Below are positions 1-6,287 of a stretch of DNA of 38,205 nucleotides, in pieces. Under the pieces are notes generated by a model that was not told the DNA's origin, ran no database searches, and worked only from the letters and a program-made list of their open reading frames with translations. The DNA comes from Candidatus Kaiserbacteria bacterium RIFCSPLOWO2_01_FULL_51_21 (lineage in GTDB: Bacteria; Patescibacteriota; Minisyncoccia; Phycocordibacterales; 2-01-FULL-51-21), in assembly GCA_001781435.1 (NCBI GenBank), contig MFLV01000023.1, forward strand, positions 11,191 through 49,395, written 5' to 3'. The translations under genes were made by a program, and so were the position numbers. Numbering within the stretch: the stretch's first letter is position 1; the number at the start of each line of letters is the position of its first letter.

Positions 1-218
1 CCGGCAACAACGCGAGCGACGCGGCGGATTGAAATGATGCGCTGATCGAGGCCGGATTTGCCGAACTCGCCGCGGCGGCCGCCGCGGCGCGCATTCTTAG
101 ACCGTCTCCCCGTTCGGGAACCCTGTGAAGAAGCCGTCCTTACTTTTTCTTTCTCTTGAGCGACTACTCCCGCGGTGTTACTGCTTACTTCCAATTCTTT
201 TGTTTCATTTTCAGCCAT
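1..218 (-). CDS. rpsE: 30S ribosomal protein S5 (N-terminal part)
   Basis: This is the first ~72 codons of S5, running off the left edge of the window. The ATG is at 216-218. Reading the minus strand gives a ~50-residue basic/low-complexity tail (rich in R, G, S, K), followed by the recognisable S5 start of the double-stranded RNA-binding domain, LDQRIISIRRVARVVAG. S5 sits at the back of the 30S subunit near the decoding centre and takes part in translational accuracy. It follows rplR by 9 nt, as in spc operons. The long basic N-terminal tail is longer than in typical S5 and resembles the extensions on S10, L23 and L4 in this window. No Shine-Dalgarno site is seen before the ATG. Confidence 0.93.
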   Translation of the reverse strand, partial: MAENETKELEVSSNTAGVVAQEKEKVRTASSQGSRTGRRSKNARRGGRRGEFGKSGLDQRIISIRRVARVVA

Positions 219-227
219 ACCGGTTAA

Positions 228-572
228 TTAGAATGAAAGCCCCGCATTGCGAGCGCTCGTCGCAAAGAGAGCGATAACGCCAGCGTAGCGATACCCGCCC
301 CGGTCGAACACCGCTTGGGTAATTTTTTTTGCCGCTGCTTTTTTCGCTAAGAGTTTTCCCATCTCTTCCGCCTTTTTCTGCATCGCGCCGGTAAGTCCTC
401 TCGAGGAAGCTGCAGCGAGCGTCACACTTTTTTCGTCGTCAACAAGCTGTGCGTAGAGCTCCCGATTCGATTTAAAAATGGAAAGTCTGGGTCGTGCGGC
501 AGTTCCTCGCACCTTCGCCCGAATTCGTGCATGCCGCCGTAGACGCTTTGTTTGTTTATTCGTTACGCTCAT
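228..572 (-). CDS. rplR: 50S ribosomal protein L18
   Basis: L18 binds 5S rRNA and helps attach it to the central protuberance of the 50S subunit. The 114-residue product has the family's basic N-terminus (KQTKRLRRHARIRAKVRG), the RPRLSIFKSNRELYAQLVDD strand typical of L18, and the closing GGYRYAGVIALFATSARNAG region ending in GLSF (usual family ending GLxF). Length is normal. The ATG is at 570-572, and rplF ends at 575, so the two genes are almost contiguous. The preceding sequence shows no purine-rich ribosome binding site, so initiation may rely on coupling to rplF. Confidence 0.96.
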   Translation of the reverse strand: MSVTNKQTKRLRRHARIRAKVRGTAARPRLSIFKSNRELYAQLVDDEKSVTLAAASSRGLTGAMQKKAEEMGKLLAKKAAAKKITQAVFDRGGYRYAGVIALFATSARNAGLSF

Positions 573-574
573 AG

Positions 575-1111
575 TTATGCCGTGGCAGTTGCCCGCTTAC
601 CTTCCTTGCGTCTGATGATCTCGTCAGAATAGCGGATACCTTTCCCTTTGTATGGTTCGGGCTTCTTAAGAGCCCGGACTTTCGCGGCAAACTGCCCGAC
701 CGCCTCACGATCAATGCCGGAAATCGTCATCGTTCCCTTCTCGATGCTCACCTTTAAGCCTTCTGGAATCGGTATTTTGACGGGGTGCGAAAAACCGAGC
801 GCCAAGGTGAGTGTAGTGCCTGAAACTTCAGCGCGATAACCGATGCCTTCAATGATAAGCTGTTTGGAAAATGGCTTGTTGACCCCTGCGATCATATTTT
901 TGATATGCGCCGTCGATGTTCCCCAAAGCGCCACTTTCTCAGGATCACCGAGTTTTAGTTCAATCGTTTTCTCAAGAATGATAAGTGAGACGCCGCTTGG
1001 GAGCGTGCGCATAAGTTGCCCGCCGGGTCCTTTCACGCGTACGATGTTGCCTTCAACCGTCACCTCGGTTTTCTCCGGTACTGTAATGATTTGTTTGCCG
1101 ATCCTGCTCAT
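575..1111 (-). CDS. rplF: 50S ribosomal protein L6
   Basis: L6 is a two-domain protein at the base of the L7/L12 stalk, near the factor-binding site. The product is 178 residues starting MSRIGKQIITVPEKTEV, the standard L6 opening. The C-terminal half carries the diagnostic KKPEPYKGKGIRYSDE motif (residues ~152-167), which binds 23S rRNA helix 97. A TTG further upstream (1126) is in frame, but it would overlap rpsH and add a non-homologous MVTII prefix, so the ATG at 1111 was chosen. rplF lies 8 nt after rpsH, and no Shine-Dalgarno site is evident. Confidence 0.96.
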   Translation of the reverse strand: MSRIGKQIITVPEKTEVTVEGNIVRVKGPGGQLMRTLPSGVSLIILEKTIELKLGDPEKVALWGTSTAHIKNMIAGVNKPFSKQLIIEGIGYRAEVSGTTLTLALGFSHPVKIPIPEGLKVSIEKGTMTISGIDREAVGQFAAKVRALKKPEPYKGKGIRYSDEIIRRKEGKRATATA

Positions 1112-1119
1112 AATTATAG

Positions 1120-1515
1120 TTACCAAATCTTAAACAGTGCCTCTCCGCCGACCCGCTCCTTGCGCGCCTGCCGGTCCGTGAGAATTCCTTTGGGCGTTGA
1201 GAGGATAAGTGACCCTTTTCCTGATTTCACCGGGCGCAGATCCCGTACGCTTTCATATATCCGCCTCCCTGGTTTTGAAATACGCTTAACTCCAGAGAGC
1301 CGCGGGAACCCGGCTTTATTGTAGGTAATTCCCACTTCCAGCAACTTTTTCACCTTTTTGCCTTGCTTGTTCACCGACTCAAGATATCCTTCCTTCCGCA
1401 GTGCTTCAGCAACTGCGTGGCGTAATTTCGAATACGGTGCGATCACTGACGATTTTTTGACCGCCGCCGCGTTTTTAAGCTGTATAATAAAATCTCCGAT
1501 AGGGTCCGTTACCAT
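1120..1515 (-). CDS. rpsH: 30S ribosomal protein S8
   Basis: S8 is a primary binder of 16S rRNA helix 21; in E. coli it is also the autoregulator of the spc operon. The 131-residue product starts [16 protein letters not shown], as usual, and the C-terminal half has [20 protein letters not shown], matching the family's S-T-S/T-x-G-hydrophobic-T/M rRNA-binding segment, followed by GGEALFKIW (usually GGE(V/I)LCxVW). Its ATG lies inside the last codons of rpsN (7-nt overlap, 1509-1515), suggesting translational coupling. Confidence 0.96.
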   Translation of the reverse strand: MVTDPIGDFIIQLKNAAAVKKSSVIAPYSKLRHAVAEALRKEGYLESVNKQGKKVKKLLEVGITYNKAGFPRLSGVKRISKPGRRIYESVRDLRPVKSGKGSLILSTPKGILTDRQARKERVGGEALFKIW

Positions 1516-1694
1516 GACGATTTCTTAATTCCGGGAATTTCTCCTTCGTTTGCAAGCTCGCGGAAGCAGATACGGCAGAGGTCAAAATCGCGCATGTAGC
1601 CGCGCTTGCGCCCGCAGCGGAAACAGCGCCGAACCACCCGAGACTTGAATTTCGGGGTTTTCTTTGAGCGCGCTACGGTTGACGTTTTCGCCAT
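1509..1694 (-). CDS. rpsN: 30S ribosomal protein S14, zinc-binding type
   Basis: S14 is a small protein of the 30S head. The 61-residue length and four cysteines in two pairs (CFRC and CRIC, around residues 24-27 and 40-43) identify the short zinc-ribbon (type Z) form, not the long cysteine-free C- form. The start [12 protein letters not shown] was chosen because upstream residues in the open frame are non-homologous and lie across a strong promoter (1729-1757). It overlaps rpsH by 7 nt. Unlike its neighbours it is preceded by a 115-bp gap, so this gene can start its own transcription unit rpsN-rpsH-rplF-rplR-rpsE. Confidence 0.96.
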   Translation of the reverse strand: MAKTSTVARSKKTPKFKSRVVRRCFRCGRKRGYMRDFDLCRICFRELANEGEIPGIKKSSW

Positions 1695-1704
1695 GCGTAA
1701 ATAA

Positions 1705-1796
1705 AAAGACCCCCATGGAGTCTCGCAAATATTAGCAATTTGAACCCTTGAAGTCAAACAACAGAGAGTTCTCCTAAGAAGAGGCTCTAGGTCTTT
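1705..1796. repeat. Long-range imperfect inverted repeat bracketing the rpsN promoter
   Basis: AAAGACC at 1705-1711 is complementary to GGTCTTT at 1790-1796. Just inside, GAGTCTC (1718-1724) pairs with GAGGCTC (1781-1787) with one imperfect position. The promoter at 1729-1757 lies in the loop. On the minus strand the second arm is followed by a T-rich stretch, so read-through RNA from rplE could form an attenuator-like stem, while RNA started at the internal promoter would lack the first arm. The regulatory reading is inference. Confidence 0.45.
1729..1757 (-). promoter_or_regulatory. Internal sigma70-type promoter for rpsN and downstream spc genes
   Basis: On the minus strand the -35 hexamer TTGACT (1752-1757) and -10 hexamer TAATAT (1729-1734) are separated by exactly 17 bp. 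Both are close to consensus. The start site would fall about 27 nt before the rpsN ATG at 1694. Confidence 0.75.
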
Positions 1797-1809
1797 ATTC
1801 AAAACAGTT

Positions 1810-2355
1810 CTAAGGCTGTTTCTGAAACGGCACACCAAGCTCCTTGAAAAACGCCGCTGATTCTTCCTTGTTTCTTGCTGTGGTAACAATGGTCACCGCA
1901 AAACCAAATACATCTTTGAGTTCCTCGTCGGCGGTTTCCGGAAAAATGGTGTGCTCTTTGATGCCGATGGTGAGGTTCCCCATCTCGTCAATCGCCTTAG
2001 GGGATATGCCGCGGAAGTCCTTGGTACGAGGAAGTGCCGTATTCAAAAGACGGTCTAAAAAATCATACATCCGCTTGCCGCGCAATGTCACCTGATAGCC
2101 TATGGTGTCCCCCTGCACCACTTTAAACGAGGCGATGGATTTCTTCGCTCCTCGGGGCGCCGCCTTTTGGCCGGTAATTTTTGCAAGCCGATCTATAACG
2201 ACAGCATGCCGATTTTTATCTTTCGCCACTTTCCCGACGCCGACTGAAACGATGACCTTCTGAAGCCGCGGCGACTGCATGACGCTCGTATAGTTAAACG
2301 GCGACTTGAGCGCCTGGAAAGACTTCTTTTCTTTTTCTTTAGTGAGAGACGCCAT
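1810..2355 (-). CDS. rplE: 50S ribosomal protein L5
   Basis: L5 binds 5S rRNA and forms bridge B1b with the 30S head and P-site tRNA. The 181-residue product begins [20 protein letters not shown]. It shows the family landmarks [55 protein letters not shown] and the C-terminal [19 protein letters not shown]. The ATG at 2353-2355 was chosen over an upstream in-frame start because it lies 4 nt after rplX and begins the conserved region. The gene is followed by the 115-bp gap holding the rpsN promoter, the only sizeable gap in this half of the operon. Confidence 0.96.
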   Translation of the reverse strand: MASLTKEKEKKSFQALKSPFNYTSVMQSPRLQKVIVSVGVGKVAKDKNRHAVVIDRLAKITGQKAAPRGAKKSIASFKVVQGDTIGYQVTLRGKRMYDFLDRLLNTALPRTKDFRGISPKAIDEMGNLTIGIKEHTIFPETADEELKDVFGFAVTIVTTARNKEESAAFFKELGVPFQKQP

Positions 2356-2359
2356 GCTT

Positions 2360-2617
2360 TTATTTCTCTTTAGTGCGATGCCGCATCGTTTTGCCGCTCC
2401 CACCCACAAGCATCACGTTTGAAACATGGATAGGCATCGTTTTATCGATGATCTGCCCTTTTTGGTTCGCTTTCGTCGCTCGTTGGTGGCGTTTCTTTAT
2501 ATTTACCCCCTCAACCACAACCAAGTCTTCCCTGGGGAGAGCTCGAAGAACTTTGCCGCTTTTGCCGCGGTCTTTTCCAGAAATCACTTTCACCGTGTCT
2601 CCCTTTTTGATTTTCAT
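2360..2617 (-). CDS. rplX: 50S ribosomal protein L24
   Basis: L24 is an assembly initiator protein for the 50S subunit near the exit tunnel. The 85-residue product opens MKIKKGDTVKVISGKDRGKS, a textbook KOW motif. It also contains VVVEGVNIKKRHQRAT and the PIHVSNVMLV segment shared by bacterial L24. It is on the short side of the family (usually ~100 residues), ending soon after the HVSNV block. Spacing is 5 nt to rplN and 4 nt to rplE. Confidence 0.96.
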   Translation of the reverse strand: MKIKKGDTVKVISGKDRGKSGKVLRALPREDLVVVEGVNIKKRHQRATKANQKGQIIDKTMPIHVSNVMLVGGSGKTMRHRTKEK

Positions 2618-2622
2618 ATTTT

Positions 2623-3003
2623 CTAAACCACCTCGGGAGCTAACGAAATAATTTTTTGGTAGCCGAGTTCCGCAAGTTCGCGCGGAATGGGACCGAAAAC
2701 GCGAGCTGCTTTGGGCTCTTTTTTGTTCTTACCACTTGTCTCAAGAAGCACCACGGCATTTTCATCAAAGCGGATATAGGAGCCGTCTCGCCGGCGCATC
2801 GGCTGTACTTGTCGTACGACAACGGCATGGTGTACATCCTTTTTCTTAGTCATCTTGCGCGGCTCCGCGCTCTGCACCGAAAGAACCACCACGTCGCCGA
2901 TACGCGCATAGCGCTTGCGAGTGCTCCCAAGAATTTTGAAAATCCTCCCTATCTTCGCTCCGGAATTGTCCGCGATAGTTACCAATGTGCGAGGTTGGAT
3001 CAT
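2623..3003 (-). CDS. rplN: 50S ribosomal protein L14
   Basis: L14 lies at the subunit interface (bridges B5 and B8). The product is 126 residues and starts [19 protein letters not shown] (family: MIQxxTxLxVADNSGA). It continues with the conserved [20 protein letters not shown] and [20 protein letters not shown] segments, ending SLAPEVV as in most bacteria. Usual length is ~122. The ATG overlaps the TGA/ATG junction with rpsQ by 4 nt, implying translational coupling. Confidence 0.97.
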   Translation of the reverse strand: MIQPRTLVTIADNSGAKIGRIFKILGSTRKRYARIGDVVVLSVQSAEPRKMTKKKDVHHAVVVRQVQPMRRRDGSYIRFDENAVVLLETSGKNKKEPKAARVFGPIPRELAELGYQKIISLAPEVV

Positions 3004-3257
3004 ATGATTTTAAAATGCTTGTGCTTCGATATCGGCCTTGTCTCTTCAATCCGAACTTTCTCTCCAACTTTATGGGCATTCCCCGGATCATGTGCCTGAA
3101 AACGCTTTGCGCGGCGAATGAACTTCTTATACGTCGGATGCATAACAAAGCGCTCAACACGCACCACCGCCGTGTCTTTCATCTTGTCGGAAACGACGAT
3201 ACCCTGCAGTATCTTCTTTTTATCCGGTGTATGGTTTTGTGTTGCCTCGTCTTTCAT
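3000..3257 (-). CDS. rpsQ: 30S ribosomal protein S17
   Basis: S17 is a primary 16S rRNA binder of the 30S body with an OB-fold. The 85-residue product contains the family core [20 protein letters not shown], followed by [20 protein letters not shown] and [15 protein letters not shown] (typical ETRPLSKxKxWxLV). A ~15-residue polar N-terminal segment precedes the core. It overlaps rplN by 4 nt and follows rpmC by 3 nt, in the canonical L16-L29-S17-L14 order. Confidence 0.96.
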   Translation of the reverse strand: MKDEATQNHTPDKKKILQGIVVSDKMKDTAVVRVERFVMHPTYKKFIRRAKRFQAHDPGNAHKVGEKVRIEETRPISKHKHFKII

Positions 3258-3260
3258 ACG

Positions 3261-3449
3261 TTACGCGGTTTTTGATAACTGTTTCAACTTGGTATTGATG
3301 CGGGCAATATCTTTATGCAAGTTTTTCCCTTCCTTCACATTACGCGCCTTGCTCCCCGCAAGGCCAAACCGGAACTGCCGGAGTGCCTCCTGCTTTTCAA
3401 GAAGTAATTTCTTGAGATCCATTGGGGTTTTGTTTTTTAGGTCAATCAT
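3261..3449 (-). CDS. rpmC: 50S ribosomal protein L29
   Basis: L29 is a small two-helix protein at the tunnel exit, near the docking site for trigger factor and SRP. The 62-residue product MIDLKNKTPMDLKKLLLEKQ, with ALRQFRFGLAGSKARNVK and a final DIARINTKLKQL, fits the family (KxLRxxSxxEL...LRFQxATGQLxN...IARxxT). Length is normal. It is placed 2 nt after rplP and 3 nt before rpsQ. Confidence 0.94.
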   Translation of the reverse strand: MIDLKNKTPMDLKKLLLEKQEALRQFRFGLAGSKARNVKEGKNLHKDIARINTKLKQLSKTA

Positions 3450-3451
3450 AC

Positions 3452-3871
3452 CTATTCTCGCGCGACTACCTTGACTTTGAGGGGGAGTTTCGCGCCAGCC
3501 TTGCGAAGCGCCTCTTTACCCATTGCCTCTGTGGTGCCGTCAACTTCAAACAGGATACGTCCTGGAAAGACCTGCACCTCGTACCCCTGTGGATCGCCCT
3601 TGCCCTTTCCCATACCGACTTCAGCCGGCTTTGCCGTATAGGGGCGGTCGGGAAAAATCCGCGTCCAAAGCCTCCCTGTTTTCCCTAAGTAGCGTGACGC
3701 GGCGCGGCGAGCGGCTTCTATTTGGTTGGAAGTGATGCGCTTAGCCGAGAGCGCTCGTAATCCGTAAGAACCGAAAGCAACCGTGAGTCCCCGTGTTTCA
3801 ACCCGATGTTTTTTTGGATTCCGGCGACTCGTTTGCCACTTTCTAAATTTTACTTTCTTTGGAAACAGCAT
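3452..3871 (-). CDS. rplP: 50S ribosomal protein L16
   Basis: L16 contacts the A-site tRNA elbow and is needed for peptidyl-transferase centre assembly. The 139-residue product starts MLFPKKVKFRKWQTSRRNPK. The family signature region is present: VAFGSYGLRALSAKRITSNQ, IEAARRAASRYLGKTGRLW, then RIFPDRPYTAKPAEVGMGKG and a C-terminal GRILFEVDGTTEAMGKEAL. The N-terminal motif normally reads PKR(V/T)K(Y/F)RK; PKKVKFRK here agrees. Spacing is 2 nt on both sides. Confidence 0.97.
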   Translation of the reverse strand: MLFPKKVKFRKWQTSRRNPKKHRVETRGLTVAFGSYGLRALSAKRITSNQIEAARRAASRYLGKTGRLWTRIFPDRPYTAKPAEVGMGKGKGDPQGYEVQVFPGRILFEVDGTTEAMGKEALRKAGAKLPLKVKVVARE

Positions 3872-3873
3872 GG

Positions 3874-4536
3874 TTATTTCTTAGCAAACACTTCACCGCG
3901 GTAAATCCAGACCTTGACGCCAATGACGCCGTAGGGAAGATACGCTTTCTCGCGGGCAAAATCAATATCTGCGCGAAGCGTTTGCAAGGGAATGCGTCCG
4001 CGTTTCTGCTCCTCGGTACGAGACATGTCTGCTCCGCCAAGGCGCCCCGAAATGGCAATGCGGACGCCCAAAACATCGCGATTTGCCATAGTCTTTTCTA
4101 TTGTCTGCTTCAGTACCCGGCGGAACGGCATGCGTTTCTCAAGCGCTTCGGCAACCATATGACCGACAATTGCAGCATTCGATTCCGGCGAGCGCACTTC
4201 CTCAATATCGAGCCGAAACTCAGGCATCGATGCGAGTTTGAGTTTCGCGATTTCTGCTTTTATTTCCGCAGTGAGCCGTGTCGAACCTTCTCCGCTTCTG
4301 CCGATGATAAGACCGGGACGGGAAGTTTTAACAATGACGCGAAGCGTCTTCGAACTCCTTTCTATTTCCACCGTGCTTACGTACATGCCGCGCAGACGCT
4401 TGGTCAAGAAGCGGCGTATGGTGGTATCGACTTTGAGAAATTCCCGGTATTGCTTGGGGTTGCCGCTAAACCAGCGCGATTTCCAGTCGCGTAAAATGCC
4501 AAGCCGGTGTGAATAGGGGTGGACGATGTGGGTCAT
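3874..4536 (-). CDS. rpsC: 30S ribosomal protein S3
   Basis: S3 lies at the mRNA entry channel and contributes to mRNA helicase activity. The 220-residue product starts MTHIVHPYSHRLGILRDWKS; family members normally have GQK(V/T)xPxGxRLGI, so the first glycine-glutamine pair is changed here. The KH type II motif VKTSRPGLIIGRSGEGSTRL is clear around residues 67-87. The C-terminal domain carries GVRIAISGRLGGADMSRTE and PLQTLRADIDFARE, then YGVIGVKVWIYRGE. It is adjacent to rplP (2 nt) and separated from rplV by a repeat-type spacer. Confidence 0.97.
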   Translation of the reverse strand: MTHIVHPYSHRLGILRDWKSRWFSGNPKQYREFLKVDTTIRRFLTKRLRGMYVSTVEIERSSKTLRVIVKTSRPGLIIGRSGEGSTRLTAEIKAEIAKLKLASMPEFRLDIEEVRSPESNAAIVGHMVAEALEKRMPFRRVLKQTIEKTMANRDVLGVRIAISGRLGGADMSRTEEQKRGRIPLQTLRADIDFAREKAYLPYGVIGVKVWIYRGEVFAKK

Positions 4537-4548
4537 GGGATTAGGGGT

Positions 4549-4622
4549 AAGAATTACGAATTAAGAATCACGAATAAATGCATGATCCCATTCTTACTTC
4601 TTACTTCGTACTTCGTTATTCG
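4549..4622. repeat. Inverted short-unit spacer repeat (TTCGTAATTC type)
   Basis: The left part is built of variants of GAATTACGAA/GAATCACGAA, and the right part of variants of TTCTTACTTCGTACTTCG, so the two halves are reverse-complement versions of one another around 4575-4588. The same sequence type is seen at 8338-8364, 15899-15951 and 33364-33440. The right arm runs into the 3' end of rplV and encodes its last nine or so residues. Confidence 0.7.
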
Positions 4623-5019
4623 ACCCACTTGAGCGGAGCTCAAGGGTGATGTGGCTCGTGCGCTTTCTGATGGGAGTCGCCCTCCCGCGCGCGCGAGGCA
4701 TGGATTTCTTAAAGACAAAGCCCTTATCGACGGCGATGTTTTTTATTAAAAGGTTTTCCTTTTCTAACCCACCCTGCTTTGCGTTTGCAACCGCCGCGGC
4801 AAGAAGTTTCTTTACTTGTTTTGCGGCAAGTTTATCCATATGGGTTAAAAGGATCTCCGCGCGTGACACACTTTTACCGCGAATAGCATCGGCAACGAGC
4901 CTGACTTTGCGGGGAGACTGCCGATAGTTTTTTAAAATCGCTTTCGCCCCGTTAGAGATAGGAAGCTGCGCTTCCGAGTGCTTCGTTGTTTCTTTATTTA
5001 GTTGCCTTATCTGTGCCAT
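4594..5019 (-). CDS. rplV: 50S ribosomal protein L22
   Basis: L22 lines the nascent-peptide exit tunnel through its beta-hairpin. The 141-residue product contains LKNYRQSPRKVRLVADAIRG, KLAAKQVKKLLAAAVANAKQ, and the hairpin region KSMPRARGRATPIRKRTSHI followed by TLEL. Family length is ~110. The surplus is a ~25-residue polar N-terminal segment and a C-terminal tail (SSGSNNEVRSKK). The tail's last codons are encoded inside the TTCGTAATTC-type spacer repeat, so the repeat seems to have extended or replaced the original 3' end. Confidence 0.95.
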   Translation of the reverse strand: MAQIRQLNKETTKHSEAQLPISNGAKAILKNYRQSPRKVRLVADAIRGKSVSRAEILLTHMDKLAAKQVKKLLAAAVANAKQGGLEKENLLIKNIAVDKGFVFKKSMPRARGRATPIRKRTSHITLELRSSGSNNEVRSKK

Positions 5020-5076
5020 ATATTTCTTTCTTTATTTAAGACAAACTTCCGTAATCTCTAACGGGATTCATCAAGA

Positions 5077-5445
5077 TCATTTCTTTCCAGCCGGCGGCGC
5101 AGTTGTTCCTTCGGTGGTGGCAGCTTTTGCGGCTTGAGCGGAGGCAATCTCAGCTTGCTTTCTCTTCTCCTCAAGCTCTTTTTGCATCTTACCTCCATGT
5201 CGCAGAAATTTCTTGGTCGGAGAAAACTCGCCCAGACGATGCCCCACCATATCTTCCGTGACAAAAACGTCCACGTGTACTTTGCCGTTGTAGACGCCAA
5301 AAGTGAAACCGACCATTTCCGGCGCAATTTGACTCCGGCGCGCCCAGGTCTTAATAACCCCCGCCTTTTCAGATGGGCGTTTGCCGGCAATCTTTTTCAG
5401 CAATGTTTCGTCCACATAGGGACCTTTGATGAGGGACCGTGCCAT
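5077..5445 (-). CDS. rpsS: 30S ribosomal protein S19
   Basis: S19 is in the 30S head and contacts the P-site tRNA region and bridge B1. The 122-residue product starts [20 protein letters not shown]. It has [20 protein letters not shown] and [20 protein letters not shown] (family: ITxxMVGHKLGEFAPTRxF), then RHGGK. It is ~30 residues longer than the ~92-residue norm because of an Ala/Glu/Lys/Thr-rich C-terminal tail. Transcription probably starts at the promoter 5475-5503, directly beside an inverted-repeat element, not from rplB as in other bacteria. Confidence 0.96.
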   Translation of the reverse strand: MARSLIKGPYVDETLLKKIAGKRPSEKAGVIKTWARRSQIAPEMVGFTFGVYNGKVHVDVFVTEDMVGHRLGEFSPTKKFLRHGGKMQKELEEKRKQAEIASAQAAKAATTEGTTAPPAGKK

Positions 5446-5474
5446 AACAAAAAAGCTCTTGCGAGCGTCTGGCT

Positions 5475-5503
5475 ATACTACGAAAACAATGAGTGAAAGT
5501 CAA
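5475..5503 (-). promoter_or_regulatory. Promoter of rpsS-rplV-rpsC-...
   Basis: On the minus strand TTGACT (5498-5503) and TAGTAT (5475-5480) are separated by 17 bp. The -35 hexamer directly abuts the end of inverted-repeat element copy 1, whose edge reads ACGGGGTTTGACT. The position 30 nt upstream of rpsS fits a new transcription start after the terminator at 6253-6286. Confidence 0.65.
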
Positions 5504-5569
5504 ACCCCGTAGCGAATTTTGGCGATAGGGTTCCTGCGCTTCACGCGTCGCAAAAATCTACTACAGGGT
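5504..5569. repeat. Inverted-repeat element, copy 1 (66 bp)
   Basis: The left arm 5504-5525 and the reverse complement of the right arm 5548-5569 are near-identical, reading ACCCCGTAGCGAATTTTGG and ACCCTGTAGTAGATTTTTG. The loop is 22 nt. The same two arm types (GTAGTAGATTTT and GTAGTGAATTTT) occur at 24,875-25,014 and 35,689-35,760. This copy is in the opposite orientation to the other two. Its right end contains the TGA stop of the neighbouring gene at 5569-5838. Confidence 0.8.
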
Positions 5570-5838
5570 CAAACGAGAGCCGGCACAATCTTATTGAGAT
5601 TCTTTTTGAATTGCGTAAGCGTACCGCGAGATTTCGCATGGAGAAGTCCGCGAATCATTAGAAGTCCTTCTTCATAGGCGCTTCTGCTTTCGGACCTGCG
5701 CAGAAGCGCAAGCCCGTGATAGGCACGCCCAAGTGAATCCTGGTATTGCTGGAGATTTCCATGGTCGAGGGCAGAGATTGAGCGCACCACGTCAGCGGCA
5801 AGATTGCCGAACTGTAGTGCCGCCACAGGATCCATCAT
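5569..5838 (-). CDS. Hypothetical 89-residue helical protein
   Basis: The family is not recognised. The 89-residue product is predicted from composition to be alpha-helical (alternating Leu/Ala with Arg/Glu, e.g. LGRAYHGLALLRRSESRSAY) and has no membrane segment or cysteine. Its ATG overlaps the TGA of the DUF5674-like gene by 4 nt (5835-5838), so the two are probably translated together and may act together. The stop codon TGA (5569-5571) lies at the edge of inverted-repeat element copy 1, so the true C-terminus may have been changed by insertion of that element. Confidence 0.6.
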   Translation of the reverse strand: MMDPVAALQFGNLAADVVRSISALDHGNLQQYQDSLGRAYHGLALLRRSESRSAYEEGLLMIRGLLHAKSRGTLTQFKKNLNKIVPALV

Positions 5839-6200
5839 AGGTTGAGCTCCGGTATGTGTTTCTGCACGAGCCCCCGTATGAGATTTCTAAGCAGAGGGTC
5901 CTGCAATTCCATTTCATGGTTTCCCTGCCCGGGGCGAATATTGATGAGTGAAATATATTCAAGAGCCTCCTCCCCCTCTTCCTCGGGATAGAGATTAAAC
6001 CCCCAGGTATCCTCCGGCAGAGAGCCATCCAAAATAAGATGGGCATTCGCGTCCATGTGCCAATCGCCGCCAAGCGCTACAGTGCCGCGGCGGCAATCGG
6101 CAACACCCTTGACCATGGTGCCGTGCCAGCGGCTCGCAAGATCACGAACTTCATCAAGAGAGAGCGGTTCGCGGACAATAAGAATCTCAGGATTTTCCAT
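5835..6200 (-). CDS. DUF5674-like protein
   Basis: The 121-residue soluble protein begins MENPEILIVREPLSLDEVRD and carries MVKGVADCRRGTVALGGDWH, then WGFNLYPEEEGEEALEYISL, INIRPGQGNHEMELQDPLLR. This pattern (MVK-x-VxD-x(4)-G-x(2)-A-x-GG-x(2)-HxD, WG-x-NLYP, SLINIRP-x-QGN-x-ME-(hydrophobic)-D) matches my recollection of DUF5674, a family of unknown function common in Patescibacteria. The invariant-looking Asp, His and RP-QGN residues could form a binding or catalytic site, but no activity is known. It is placed between rplB and rpsS, where the S10 operon is normally unbroken. A TATGAT -10 box 9 nt before the ATG suggests its own nearly leaderless transcript. Confidence 0.7.
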   Translation of the reverse strand: MENPEILIVREPLSLDEVRDLASRWHGTMVKGVADCRRGTVALGGDWHMDANAHLILDGSLPEDTWGFNLYPEEEGEEALEYISLINIRPGQGNHEMELQDPLLRNLIRGLVQKHIPELNL

Positions 6201-6209
6201 ATACCAGCT

Positions 6210-6215
6210 ATCATA
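6210..6215 (-). promoter_or_regulatory. Candidate -10 box for the DUF5674-like gene
   Basis: The minus strand reads TATGAT, 9 nt before the ATG at 6200, leaving almost no leader. No good -35 hexamer was found at 16-18 bp. It lies after the rplB terminator, where a new start is expected. Confidence 0.4.
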
Positions 6216-6252
6216 CCGTGCAGATACGTGCTCGAGAAGTTATGCCAATACC

Positions 6253-6286
6253 AAAACATCCCCACGCCTTGGCGTGGGGATGTTTT
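6253..6286. terminator. Bidirectional terminator after rplB
   Basis: AAAACATCCCCACGCC (6253-6268) is fully complementary to 6271-6286, with TT between. On the minus strand the stem ends in four Ts; on the plus strand in eight. It begins 2 nt after the rplB stop codon and cuts the r-protein block into two units. Confidence 0.85.
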
Positions 6287-6287
6287 T

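Noticed and set aside
4549-4622. CRISPR array
   Set aside because: Units are 7-10 nt, degenerate and without unique spacers of regular length; no cas genes nearby.
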